Assembly: GCA_028284675.1 (NCBI GenBank)
Contig: JANQRI010000001.1
Span: forward strand, 1-64,000
Length of the DNA: 64,000 nucleotides
Direction: 5' to 3'
Source: Gammaproteobacteria bacterium
Lineage (GTDB): Bacteria > Pseudomonadota > Gammaproteobacteria > HTCC5015
Shown: piece after piece, positions 54,201 to 62,313 of the stretch
How the letters are laid out: each line of letters starts with the position of its first letter
How positions within the stretch are numbered: the first letter of the stretch is position 1
Notes under the pieces: generated by a model
Databases searched by the model: none
The model's input: the letters and a program-made list of their open reading frames with translations, nothing else
Told to the model about the DNA's origin: nothing
Position numbers and translations under genes: made by a program

Positions 54201-55334
54201 TATCTCGATTATTTGCTCAAAGCAGCGCTGCGATACGCCGACCACCAGCAACTCAAAAAGCTCATCAATAAAAAGTCCAAGCTTCAAAGTATGAGTGTTT
54301 CCCAACGAGTTCATTGGCTTGGAGCAGGCTTTATCATTTCTCCATCCGACTACCAAGACGAAATCATAAAATATATTTCAGGAAAGGAGCAACGTATACA
54401 ATCTCTGGCAGGATTTCTATCTTATAGAAGTGACCAATGGTCCCCTGGAAACAATTTGCCAGAATGGGCAATTGCATTGCTAATTAGAGTACTAGCCATA
54501 AACCATCCACCTCACAAACACGAAGGCACCGGATTTTCTTCTGAAGAGATCGGGGTACCCGGTTATTTATCTAAGTTAATTAATCAATTAGCAGCAAATC
54601 ATACTGATCAAGCAACCAAAGAGTTAGAAAACTTACTCGAAACTGACACAATATCCGAATGGCACCACAAGCTCCGCGGAGCCTTGTACAATCAATTAAC
54701 TATCAAGCGTGAATATGATTTCTCACACGCAAACATTAAACAAGTAGCTGAAGTATTTCATAATTCGGCTCCAGCTAATGCCGCTGACCTGGCTGCATTA
54801 ACGCTGGATCATATTAAGAGCTTAGCTGAGCAAATTCATAATAGCTCTACAAACGACTATCGACAATATTGGAAAGGCATTGAAAATGACCATCCCGTCA
54901 GAAAAGCTGAAAATGATTGTCGTGACGCTTTCCTTTCTGATCTTCAAAAACGGCTTGCCCCTTTAGAAATTAGCGCTCAACCAGAAGGGCATTATGTGAA
55001 TGAAAAACGCGCCGATATTAGAGTGTCTTACGATAAAAGGTCGGTTAGTTTTAATGTCCCGATAGAAGTAAAATGTAACGACAGCCCAGACCTATGGCAT
55101 GCGATTCATAATCAATTAATACCGAAATACACCCGTGATCCAGGTGCACAGGGGTATGGCATTTATTTAGTGTTCTGGTTTGGACCAAAAGGTACTCCCC
55201 CTCCCCCAGAAGGAACGCGCCCAAAATCTAAAAAGGATCTTGAAGATAAGTTGATTGCACAGCTATCCAACCATGAAGCGAAACTCCGCATATCAGTCTT
55301 TGTCGTTGATTGTACGGGATCAAAATTGCCTTAA
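51258..55334 (+). CDS. STAND/NACHT-like NTPase with C-terminal PD-(D/E)XK nuclease
   Basis: 1358 residues from the ATG at 51258; the frame extends 21 codons into the previous gene. The P-loop GDPGMGKTE is at residues 38-46 and Walker B TLFIDGLDEVRAG at 78-90, followed by FRLSCREADW, a NACHT/STAND-like order with no room for an N-terminal effector. About 1100 residues of helical, repeat-like sequence follow, with a charged coiled segment near 755-785 (Glu/Lys/Gln-rich). The C terminus has Asp1253 (KRADIRV), NVPIEVKCND (Glu1270, Lys1272) and a following helix with Gln (NQLIPKY), a complete PD-(D/E)XK motif. Likely an NTP-dependent sensor that triggers DNA cleavage; antiphage defence is inferred. 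The A+T-rich sequence suggests transfer. Confidence 0.82.
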   Translation: MEYIPRTCTEYDDRGYPLHSLPIDSKRYRHYSAYVLLGDPGMGKTESFKYEAKLTGCKYETARNLIAFEDKPEWHNNTLFIDGLDEVRAGSGDARSSFDAIRAKLEKLGRPNFRLSCREADWVVPSDRKLLEEIYPNGIHVLHLDSLTKEDIKKTLTKNYSEEVQNPSEFIAKAELQGIFDLAKNPKILDILVSALKGGTNWPKTKLETFDLACRQLLHEHNIEHTEAIIKHHYNIETQLEAAGFIYALLLIARKQGLSRTQSTSDDDYPYLGDINHANLDLLNAVSKSKLFSTSGNKVNQLHRIVAEYLSAYYINTRIVEHGLPIERILTLITGKDGVVVTELRGLFAWLAALCHQERSILVKRDPLGVVLYGDVKLFSTQDKIKILNSIKQEAERYPFFKFSENWSSRPFGALGTEDMVPTFQKILSSPEKGDAQERLISCILDAMEHGNRLLSLSDYLIKIIENTEHWPRNRVQALDILLRFRKYKNNLQNLKEIAYSINNNTISDSNDELLGILLRGLYPGDMEPKEIFNYLHRRKQPNFIGRYHMFWAHDLPSETFSSDDSIYKLLDELVTCSKSFSEDLLDETIYRTMVSSLLARGIEAHGERVTTHKLAEWLEIGSKDGLVSFSREKDAQRIRTWFENHPNIQKALYEFYAEKCADSSRFNACMYRAKGILNYAKEPANYDKWCIEKAKTALKRNEAEAKYFLFEAIRSYRNEEGINQQSIDILRESIKGNSKLEIWLNEFLYPPIDPEEEQFQKEQKKREDKDRKEKQEWIKYFREQEYQVLKGTAQIGLMHQLGGMYLGRFIDAKGETPIERLENFFKGDENSVATVITGLKNCLQRGDLPDVSDIIKLSTNEHQAYVISDACRAGLDALYQDNRKKILGLRDDQLKKGVAFHLVDGLGDDNEWYTEIALSRSYIVAEVLIEYGAAALRSGKQHINGIYALAFDENFLDVASHAAIPILKSFPPRCASRQLEYLDYLLKAALRYADHQQLKKLINKKSKLQSMSVSQRVHWLGAGFIISPSDYQDEIIKYISGKEQRIQSLAGFLSYRSDQWSPGNNLPEWAIALLIRVLAINHPPHKHEGTGFSSEEIGVPGYLSKLINQLAANHTDQATKELENLLETDTISEWHHKLRGALYNQLTIKREYDFSHANIKQVAEVFHNSAPANAADLAALTLDHIKSLAEQIHNSSTNDYRQYWKGIENDHPVRKAENDCRDAFLSDLQKRLAPLEISAQPEGHYVNEKRADIRVSYDKRSVSFNVPIEVKCNDSPDLWHAIHNQLIPKYTRDPGAQGYGIYLVFWFGPKGTPPPPEGTRPKSKKDLEDKLIAQLSNHEAKLRISVFVVDCTGSKLP

Positions 55335-55498
55335 TGATCTACCAACTAATCAACCTCTCATATTCTTACAACTACCAATCTTTTACCCACCTAACCGGAA
55401 TCGAACCTTCAAATTATTCTATTTTTCAATAAGTTAAACCACTTTCCCCAATAGCAAGAACCAAAAAACATGAGAACCGAACAAGGAAAAGGAAATTA
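55335..55498. other. Right end of the accessory region
   Basis: No gene is seen. On the minus strand 55395-55410 contains GGTTCGATTCC, which looks like a tRNA T-arm but lacks the pairing stem; it could be an old attachment-site scar. No direct repeat of the tRNA-Glu end was found by eye. Confidence 0.3.
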
Positions 55499-55553
55499 GA
55501 ACCGCAGAAATCACCTTTCCTATCAGAAGGTTAGGTGATTATCCCTGCGGTTC
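55499..55553 (-). terminator. Long hairpin downstream of tRNA-Glu
   Basis: GAACCGCAG (55499-55507) pairs with CTGCGGTTC (55545-55553), and ATCACCT (55510-55516) with AGGTGAT (55533-55539). On the minus strand the stem is followed by TAATTTCCTTTTCC. It lies ten bases past the tRNA-Glu 3' end and probably terminates the gltX-tRNA transcript. Confidence 0.6.
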
Positions 55554-55562
55554 GAAGCAATA

Positions 55563-55638
55563 TGGCGTCCCCTAGGGGGTTCGAACCCCTGTTGCCGCCG
55601 TGAAAGGGCGGAGTCCTAGGCCACTAGACGAAGGGGAC
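55563..55638 (-). tRNA. tRNA-Glu (anticodon TTC)
   Basis: A complete 76-base cloverleaf on the minus strand. Acceptor GTCCCCT pairs with AGGGGAC, CCA is encoded, the anticodon loop CTTTCAC gives TTC, and the T arm is AGGGGTTCGAACCCCT. It is downstream of tRNA-Ala and gltX, probably co-transcribed. Confidence 0.97.
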
Positions 55639-55739
55639 GTATCAGAAACCGGAAGACTAAGGGCTGTCAGCGGATTCTTTCGTAACCGCAACGCGGCACT
55701 TTATCCTACTTTTCAGTCCTTTGTTTTCTGTCCTCTGAG

Positions 55740-55815
<76 letters not shown>

Positions 55816-55859
55816 GCCGTAAAACAGGCGGGCCAATTTACGAGATGCCCCCGGGAATG

Positions 55860-57278
55860 TCAAGGCGCAGCCGGCTCACCCTGGGCTTTGATGTAGTCCA
55901 AAGCCCGGTCGATGCGGTGTAATACCCGCTCACGGCCGATCAGTTCGACCGTGATATCGATCGGCGGAGACACTGCGCCGCCCACCACTGCAACCCGCAG
56001 CGGCTGTGCGACTTTGCCCATTTTGAGTTCCAACTCCCCGGCGGTTTCCTCAATCAGGCCATGAATCGGGGAAGCCTGCCAGTCCGTCAACCCGGCCAGT
56101 TTCTCACGCATTTTTGCCAATGGCTCCAACGCCGGGGTTTTCAGGTTCTTTTTCGCGGCTTTTTCATCATAACTGGCAAAATCCTGGTAAAAATAGCCAC
56201 TACTCTGCGCCATTTCCTCCAGTGTTTTGACCCGCTCTTTTTGCACTTCGACCAGCTGCTCCAGCGCGGGCCCGTTTTTGGTGATAATGCCGGCCCGGCT
56301 CAGATAGCTTCCAAGGCGTGATGCGGTGCTTTTGGCCGGCAACGTTTTTATATAGTGTTGATTCAGCCAGATCAGCTTTTCCTGATTAAACGTGGAAGCT
56401 GCTTTGTTCACATCGGCCAGGTCAAACAGCTCGATCATATCTGGCCTTGAAAACACTTCCTGGTCACCGTGTGACCAACCAAGCCGCACCAGGTAATTCA
56501 ATAAGGCTTCTGGCAGATAGCCCTCGGCTTCGTATTGCATCACACTGACTGCACCATGACGCTTGGACAGGCGCTTGCCGTCCGCCCCGAGTATCATCGG
56601 CACATGCGCATATTGGGGCAAATCCGCCCCCAGCGCGTTCAGTATATTGATCTGCCGGGGCGTATTGTTCAGATGATCATCACCACGGATGACATGGGTA
56701 ATCCGCATATCCAGGTCATCAACGACGACGGTCAAATTGTAGGTCGGTGTACCATCGCTGCGCGCAATGATCAAATCATCCAGCTCTTTATTGTCGACCG
56801 CCACCTGGCCTTTGATCAGATCATCAATCAGCACCTGACCCACTTCGGGGTTGCGAAACCGGATCACCGGCGCAACATCCGCAGGCGGCGAAGTCAGGTT
56901 TCGGCAATGGCCATCATAGCGGGGCTTCTGCTTTGCAGCCATTTGCTCGGCACGGAGGTTTTCGAGACGCTCTTTTGAGCAATAGCAATAATAGGCCTGA
57001 CCCGCTTCCAGAAGCTGCTGAATCACCTCCCGGTAACGATCAAACCGCTGTGTTTGATAATACGGCCCTTCATCAGCATCCAGTCCGAGCCATGCCATAC
57101 CCTGCAAAATGGCCTGTACGGACGCATCGGTAGACCGTTCTCTGTCCGTGTCTTCTATCCGCAGTATAAATTGCCCGCCATGCCGCCGCGCATACAGCCA
57201 GGAAAACAGCGCGGTGCGCGCACCACCTATGTGCAAATAACCGGTCGGACTAGGCGCGAATCGCGTTCTGATTGTCAT
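55860..57278 (-). CDS. gltX: Glutamyl-tRNA synthetase
   Basis: 472 residues, full length. The class I motifs are the HIGH box in FAPSPTGYLHIGGARTAL and KMSKS-like GKRLSKRHGA near residue 240; a zinc-site region with CYCSKERL lies near residue 98. It charges tRNA-Glu with glutamate. tRNA-Ala and tRNA-Glu follow in the same direction, so the enzyme and a substrate tRNA share a transcript. Confidence 0.97.
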   Translation of the reverse strand: MTIRTRFAPSPTGYLHIGGARTALFSWLYARRHGGQFILRIEDTDRERSTDASVQAILQGMAWLGLDADEGPYYQTQRFDRYREVIQQLLEAGQAYYCYCSKERLENLRAEQMAAKQKPRYDGHCRNLTSPPADVAPVIRFRNPEVGQVLIDDLIKGQVAVDNKELDDLIIARSDGTPTYNLTVVVDDLDMRITHVIRGDDHLNNTPRQINILNALGADLPQYAHVPMILGADGKRLSKRHGAVSVMQYEAEGYLPEALLNYLVRLGWSHGDQEVFSRPDMIELFDLADVNKAASTFNQEKLIWLNQHYIKTLPAKSTASRLGSYLSRAGIITKNGPALEQLVEVQKERVKTLEEMAQSSGYFYQDFASYDEKAAKKNLKTPALEPLAKMREKLAGLTDWQASPIHGLIEETAGELELKMGKVAQPLRVAVVGGAVSPPIDITVELIGRERVLHRIDRALDYIKAQGEPAAP

Positions 57279-57395
57279 TTTTAGTTATTTCCCCCGCAAA
57301 TCCTGGCTTGTGTCGCCTGCCCTGCTATAAAAAAACCGGCTTTTAAACACCCCTGTTTCTGCCGGTAGACACGCATTTTAGCAAGTCCTTGGAGC

Positions 57396-57520
57396 CTGTT
57401 CACATTAATTAGGCGCAACCGCCATAGACCGCTGCTTATTTGGAGTGACCAAACCGCGCTCCCGGCGCCTTGATTGGCCCTTATTCAGGCCCTGCAGATG
57501 GATGTAATTGGTGTGAACAG
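57396..57520. repeat. 125-bp element with 15-bp terminal inverted repeats
   Basis: CTGTTCACATTAATT (57396-57410) and AATTGGTGTGAACAG (57506-57520) are inverted copies with two mismatches. The GC-rich interior has no coding potential. The size and ends fit a MITE-like intergenic repeat between gltX and the PP2C gene. The rest of 57279-57700 contains both promoters and nothing else recognised. Confidence 0.55.
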
Positions 57521-57700
57521 ACCCTGGCAATTCTACGTAAAACTTTGCGTATCCCGCCATCGCTGGCTATAGTATCGATACTGTGATTTTGGCCCCGACT
57601 GACCATTAAGCGGCAATAAAAAAACAGGCTTAACAGGCCCGGGTAAACTTTAGTAGGATAGCATGTTTCGGATAATCGGATTTCTGCCGAATAAGAATTT

Positions 57701-58435
57701 ATGACTGCCACATCACCATTGGAATGGCGTTCCTGTGGCCTGACCACAGTTGGGACCGTTAGAAAGCATAACGAGGATTCGTATCTTGCGCTGCCGGAGC
57801 ACGCTTTGTGGCTGGTCGCGGACGGCATGGGCGGACATATGCGCGGTGATGTCGCCAGTCAGTCGGTGGTCGAAGCCTACAACGACTTCGAACCCAAACG
57901 AACCATTGCGCAGACAATTGACGATCTCGAAGAGCGTGCGATCAAGGTTAACCAGAAACTGCGCGCAGACCTCTCCGGCAATCCAAGCAATATTATGGGC
58001 AGCACGATTGCGATGATGTATGCCAGAAGCCAGTATGCTTATTTTTTATGGGCCGGGGACAGCCGCATTTACCAGTATCGTGACAAAAACCTGCAGCAGG
58101 TATCTCACGATCACAGCTTTATACAGGAGAGCGTGGATAAAAACGTGATGAGCGCGGAAGAGGCATCCAATCACCCGTCTTCCAATATCATCACCCGCGC
58201 AATCGGTGTACATAATCAGCTCTATATCGATATCGACTATTCCGAAGTCAAAGCCGGCGACAAATATCTTCTATGCAGCGACGGGCTGTTTAAAGACGTG
58301 GTGCTGGATGAAATTGCCGAACAACTGGATAAAATACCGTTCAAAGCCTCCGAAGGACTGATCGATATGGCATTATCCAAAGGCGCCAATGACAATGTGA
58401 CTGTGGTTGTGATCGAAGCATATGCCCCACAGTAA
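57701..58435 (+). CDS. PP2C-family Ser/Thr phosphatase (Stp/PppA-like)
   Basis: 244 residues, soluble, one PP2C domain. Metal and catalytic motifs are RKHNEDSYL, LVADGMGGHMRGDVAS, GSTIAMMY, WAGDSRIY, LLCSDGLFKDV and GANDNVTVVVIE. It removes phosphate from Ser/Thr kinase targets. In gammaproteobacteria such phosphatases often oppose PpkA in type VI secretion, but no kinase or T6SS gene is visible here. The next gene, 60 bases on, encodes a membrane protein. Confidence 0.93.
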   Translation: MTATSPLEWRSCGLTTVGTVRKHNEDSYLALPEHALWLVADGMGGHMRGDVASQSVVEAYNDFEPKRTIAQTIDDLEERAIKVNQKLRADLSGNPSNIMGSTIAMMYARSQYAYFLWAGDSRIYQYRDKNLQQVSHDHSFIQESVDKNVMSAEEASNHPSSNIITRAIGVHNQLYIDIDYSEVKAGDKYLLCSDGLFKDVVLDEIAEQLDKIPFKASEGLIDMALSKGANDNVTVVVIEAYAPQ

Positions 58436-58495
58436 CCGGGGCTGTAACAACGGACGTTAACCTGCGTTTATAACAAAAACATATATACTGATCGA

Positions 58496-59104
58496 ATGGC
58501 CAGCGAGAAAAAAAAATCCGGCAAGGGCTCAAACTTACGCATTTTATCGATTGCCTATGCCACCGGCCGCCTGGACCGGGATGCTTATATCAGGCTGCGC
58601 ACCGCCCAGCTCAGCTCACTGAACTTTAACAAACCGATACCGCCTCTGCCGGAAGAGCTGGCCGATATTGAAGTGCCGATGATTAAAATCGACTCGCCTT
58701 ATATGGAAGGCAGCAGCAAAAAATTCAATCCACGCCTGTGGATCGCCGCTGCGGTAGTGCTGCTGGTGCTGATCAGCGGGGCTTATATCGCATTCAGCGG
58801 CGGCATAAAGCTGGACCAAAAACCGGCAAAACAGCCTACGCTGGCAGGACTGGCCGATGAACTGCTGGCCGCCCCGATCTGGAAAGAGCGCGACATCGAC
58901 ATGTTTAAAGACATGTGGGCAGACTACTCCGACCCGGCAAAAGCCAAAGCACGGGAAGCGGAATGGTATGTTTCTCTGGAAAACGAGATTATTAAACGCA
59001 TTAACCAAAAGAAACTCGAACGCGAATCTACCGACGACCTGCGGGAATATCAAAAACAATTAAACGCATTGCGGGTATTTTACGCAGAGCTGACCATTGA
59101 ATAA
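58496..59104 (+). CDS. Single-pass membrane protein downstream of PP2C
   Basis: 202 residues. The basic N terminus (MASEKKKSGKGSNLRIL) and a cytoplasmic region of about 75 residues, including 'YATGRLDRDAYIRLRTAQLSSL', are followed by one membrane helix (WIAAAVVLLVLISGAYIAF, about residues 82-100) and an acidic helical periplasmic domain. The arrangement suits a signalling or scaffold protein working with the phosphatase. Family unrecognised. Confidence 0.75.
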   Translation: MASEKKKSGKGSNLRILSIAYATGRLDRDAYIRLRTAQLSSLNFNKPIPPLPEELADIEVPMIKIDSPYMEGSSKKFNPRLWIAAAVVLLVLISGAYIAFSGGIKLDQKPAKQPTLAGLADELLAAPIWKERDIDMFKDMWADYSDPAKAKAREAEWYVSLENEIIKRINQKKLERESTDDLREYQKQLNALRVFYAELTIE

Positions 59105-59575
59105 GCTATAACTTGCGTTATTAAAATAAGTTTCCATGTGGTCGTACATGATATTTGGGGTACCAAAATAATAGGTTCTAACTTATGTTTGCCGGGACTC
59201 GCCCCGGCCGGCGAGGCACTTTTGTTTCGCCAAAAGTGCCCAAAAGCATTGTCCCATTACTTGCCCGCTTGCTTGATCTATAAGATCAGCAATCGGGTAC
59301 CCTGTGTTTCTCGTCTTTTGCCGGTCCGTCATACAGGCCATCCTGACCTGAATGCCGGGCTCGCCATCCCTGGCTCGCCCCTGGCGGGCCCTGTGCCAAA
59401 AGACTGCGATACTCGGCTGCGTAAAAGGAACGAGAAGCAAACACTGAGGAAATAGTTATGACTCATTTTTATAAATGTCAGATCAAATCATGGCTTTTAC
59501 AAATAAGTCCAACAATGCACACTCCACCGAATGCAGGCACCGGCAAACCAATTCGTCCCGCCTTAGCCAAGCATC
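59105..59575. other. Intergenic region with repeat-like sequence
   Basis: No gene is supported. Around 59218-59240 the sequence TTTCGCCAAAAGTGCCCAAA has the style of intergenic repeats common in gammaproteobacteria (CAAAAGTNNCCAAAAG). The following stretch to 59450 is GC-richer and may be the rest of that repeat. A 105-codon frame across it has no family features. Confidence 0.4.
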
Positions 59576-60388
59576 ATGAATATTGAAAATGAACCACTGG
59601 TTCGTGGTGTTATATTCCTGCTATTGGCCGGCGGATTAATCACCTGGGAAATCCTCAAACCCCGGCGCCAAAACACCCTGCCGAAAACCCAGCGCTGGCG
59701 GATTAATTTCAGCCTAATGGTGATCGATATATTGCTATTGCGCGCCCTCTTTCCGTTGGCTGCGGTTGGTATCGCACTCTACAGCAGTGAAAAAAACTGG
59801 GGATTGTTCAACCGCATTGAGCTTAACCCAGTCCTGCTGATTATTATTACCGTGCTGTTGCTCGACTTACTGATTTACTGGCAACACCGCTTGTTTCATA
59901 AAATACCGTGGCTATGGCGGCTGCATCGTATCCATCATACTGATCTGGAACTGGACATCAGTAGCGGGGTTCGTTTCCATCCGCTTGAGATTATCTTATC
60001 AATGCTGATTAAAACCGGTTTTATTATCATATTCGGACTGTCGCCGGTCGGCGTATTGATTTTTGAAATTATATTAAACAGCACGGCAATGTTTAACCAC
60101 AGCAATATCTATATCAAACCGACCATAGACCGTTATTTACGTTGGTTTATCATCACACCGGATATGCACAGAATTCACCACTCAACCGTTATAAAAGAAA
60201 CTGACAGTAATTTTGGATTCAATCTGCCGTGGTGGGATCGTTTATTTAAGAGTTATTGTGCTGAACCGCACGGCGGTCAAACAAGCATGCCACTGGGCCT
60301 GACCGAGTTTCGGGATGCCGGCAAACTCAGGCTGCGGGATTTGTTATGGCTACCTATGAAAAATAAAAATTCAATCAATACGAGTTAA
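59576..60388 (+). CDS. Fatty acid hydroxylase / sterol desaturase family protein
   Basis: 270 residues with about five membrane segments. The di-iron His clusters of the family are intact: HRLFH, HRIHH, NHSNI and a second HRIHH, near residues 104-205. Enzymes of this family hydroxylate or desaturate lipids, sterols or carotenoids in the membrane; the substrate cannot be predicted. There is no ribosome binding site before the ATG at 59576. The 3' end overlaps the convergent gene by 14 bases. Confidence 0.9.
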   Translation: MNIENEPLVRGVIFLLLAGGLITWEILKPRRQNTLPKTQRWRINFSLMVIDILLLRALFPLAAVGIALYSSEKNWGLFNRIELNPVLLIIITVLLLDLLIYWQHRLFHKIPWLWRLHRIHHTDLELDISSGVRFHPLEIILSMLIKTGFIIIFGLSPVGVLIFEIILNSTAMFNHSNIYIKPTIDRYLRWFIITPDMHRIHHSTVIKETDSNFGFNLPWWDRLFKSYCAEPHGGQTSMPLGLTEFRDAGKLRLRDLLWLPMKNKNSINTS

Positions 60389-61151
60389 AAAGAGACTCAA
60401 AATGTTTTGTGGCCTGTCGCAAATCATATTCCATTTCACCTGCGTGTTGTGCAGCCAGCACCAAAGACCCCAGTTTTTGCTCTATCCGCCTTATGGCTGA
60501 ATTTTTATAACCCGGCTCTTCAAGACGACTGCTGAAGTCATTCAGATCAACACGTTTTTCATAATCTACCTTCGCCGCTTTTGCGATACCATAAGTTCTC
60601 TGATCAATATTAACGGCGTCTATCACCTTAATAAGCGCACGCACAAATGCTTTTGGCACGCCATATGACTTGAAAAGCTCAAAATTGCCTCTATTGGCAA
60701 TTTCTGCTTTAACAGTATCCGTAAATTTTTTTACTTCCTTATTGGCTTCATCCATTTTTAGAATATGCTCTAAAAGATTACTGACTGAAGCAAGCTTATC
60801 GGCAACATCAAGCTGATTATCTTGCCTTGCCTGCTTCGCCGCATTTTGCAGTTTTGTAATATTCGCATTGATATTCGCCGGATCAATTATACTAATATCG
60901 GGATTAAAACCCTCGGTCGAACCGGCTTGGCGCAATGCGGACTCAATCAAACCATCGTAAGCATCAAGCCGCTTCAAAATATCCAGCGCACCGCCGTCAT
61001 CCTGCGCACGCACCCGGATGGACTGTGCAATCAGTCCGCTGAAATTTTCACTCTGATGGGTTTGAGTATTTTGATTTGTTGCCGCGGCCGGTTCCGACAA
61101 AACGGTGATATACGGGAAATTGGAAATTAAAGATTCAGGGCTTGCGATCAT
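60375..61151 (-). CDS. Unknown 258-aa protein, paralogue B
   Basis: The start at 61151 is inferred from alignment with the upstream paralogue: both begin M(I/V)AS and both are then 258 residues. An A(A)ATN..QT..ENF..LIAQ..RVRA.DDG.AL block covers residues about 23-60. The body is helical and charged, with DQR(T/S)(Y/F)G(I/L)AKA near residue 190 in both. No signal peptide, Cys or membrane segment. The family is unknown. It is the downstream member of a tandem duplication. Confidence 0.75.
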   Translation of the reverse strand: MIASPESLISNFPYITVLSEPAAATNQNTQTHQSENFSGLIAQSIRVRAQDDGGALDILKRLDAYDGLIESALRQAGSTEGFNPDISIIDPANINANITKLQNAAKQARQDNQLDVADKLASVSNLLEHILKMDEANKEVKKFTDTVKAEIANRGNFELFKSYGVPKAFVRALIKVIDAVNIDQRTYGIAKAAKVDYEKRVDLNDFSSRLEEPGYKNSAIRRIEQKLGSLVLAAQHAGEMEYDLRQATKHFESLFNSY

Positions 61152-61287
61152 TATTGTATTCAGTAATTCAATTAAATAAAGATAACCATCATATAAGCCC
61201 CATACCGACAAACCCAGGCAACACTATCTTTTGCGCCCACTCGCATTGACACCTGGGAGAAGTAAACTACCAAAAGATTAACAAAAA

Positions 61288-62064
61288 TTATTTCGGTTTA
61301 AATAAAACCTCGAAACTCGCTGCAGTTTTATCCAGATCATGTTCTAACCAACCTGCCAGCTGAGCAGTCACCGCCAGACCTGTTAGTTTAGGCCTGATAC
61401 TTTCTACCATTGAATCTTTGTAGCCAATACCTTTAAGACGACCAATAAATTCACTGATATCCGAAACTCTCTCTTGTGAAATCTTCGATGCTTTTGCTAA
61501 TCCGAAACTTCTCTGGTCAATCTCAATTGAGTCAACATTGTTTTTATATAGACTTATAAGCTCATCACTCACATAAGAAGTAACCTTAATACTATTTTTA
61601 TTTCCAAGTTGCTTTTTCACGCTGTCAGACAACTGTTTAATGTCCTGATTAACCTTATGTACTTTCAGAACACCCTTCAGAACATCCCTGGTCGAACCAA
61701 GTTTATCAGCAACTGCATCATTACCCGCATTACGGGCTTTAACTGCAGCCGAGTGCAATATGCCGATATTTTCTTTTAAATTATTAGCATCGACTTTATC
61801 GGGATTCAGATTGAGTGTTGATTGCGAGCCGGCAGCCTGTAATGCGCGATTAACATCGGAGTAATAATAATTCTCGACCAGACGCAAGTAATGCAATGCA
61901 TCACCATCATCGGACGCTCTCACCCGATTGGCCTGTGCGATCAGCGCGCCGAAATTTTCACCCTGAAACGTCGTCTGGGCACTGTGGTTTGTCGCCGCAG
62001 CCGGCATAGACAAAACCGCAGCATCCTGGGGATATGGGTTTAAAGGACCGGCGCTTGCAACCAT
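61288..62064 (-). CDS. Unknown 258-aa protein, paralogue A
   Basis: The start at 62064 has GGAGG six bases upstream (an earlier ATG would have none). It shares with its neighbour the N-terminal block VLSMPAAATNHSAQT..ENFGALIAQANRVRASDDGDAL, a middle A(D/N)KL.S....L..ILK(V/M) helix, and IDQRSFGLAKA. The C-terminal ends align as well. Soluble, helical, no Cys. Possibly a secreted or structural protein of an apparatus not in this window; no function is claimed. The gap to its paralogue is 136 bases. Confidence 0.78.
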   Translation of the reverse strand: MVASAGPLNPYPQDAAVLSMPAAATNHSAQTTFQGENFGALIAQANRVRASDDGDALHYLRLVENYYYSDVNRALQAAGSQSTLNLNPDKVDANNLKENIGILHSAAVKARNAGNDAVADKLGSTRDVLKGVLKVHKVNQDIKQLSDSVKKQLGNKNSIKVTSYVSDELISLYKNNVDSIEIDQRSFGLAKASKISQERVSDISEFIGRLKGIGYKDSMVESIRPKLTGLAVTAQLAGWLEHDLDKTAASFEVLFKPK

Positions 62065-62313
62065 CACTGCCTCCATTGATTTCGTCGAATAATCATTACA
62101 GTCAAGCGAATTTTAACGCCGCTCGGGGTGGTGTGATATTGAACTTAAGTGATACATCAGCCTCATGACAGACGGCTTTCTATCACTTTCGTTAAGGGTA
62201 CGGATTTATCCAAAATAACAGCAAAAACAAAAATTTAAGTGCAAATCCGCCATCCAACTTCGTATCGACGGCGTAAACCATTACAATATGCGACCAACCC
62301 ACAGGAGCCCTAT

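Noticed and set aside
55391..55410. tRNA T-arm-like GGTTCGATTCC on the minus strand
   Set aside because: The flanking bases do not pair and no other tRNA arm is present; at most an attachment-site scar.
57481..57828. Minus-strand 115-codon frame
   Set aside because: It overlaps the inverted-repeat element and the start of the PP2C gene and has no coding character.
59138..59455. 105-codon plus-strand frame in the intergenic region
   Set aside because: It falls in repeat-like sequence and has no ribosome binding site or family similarity.
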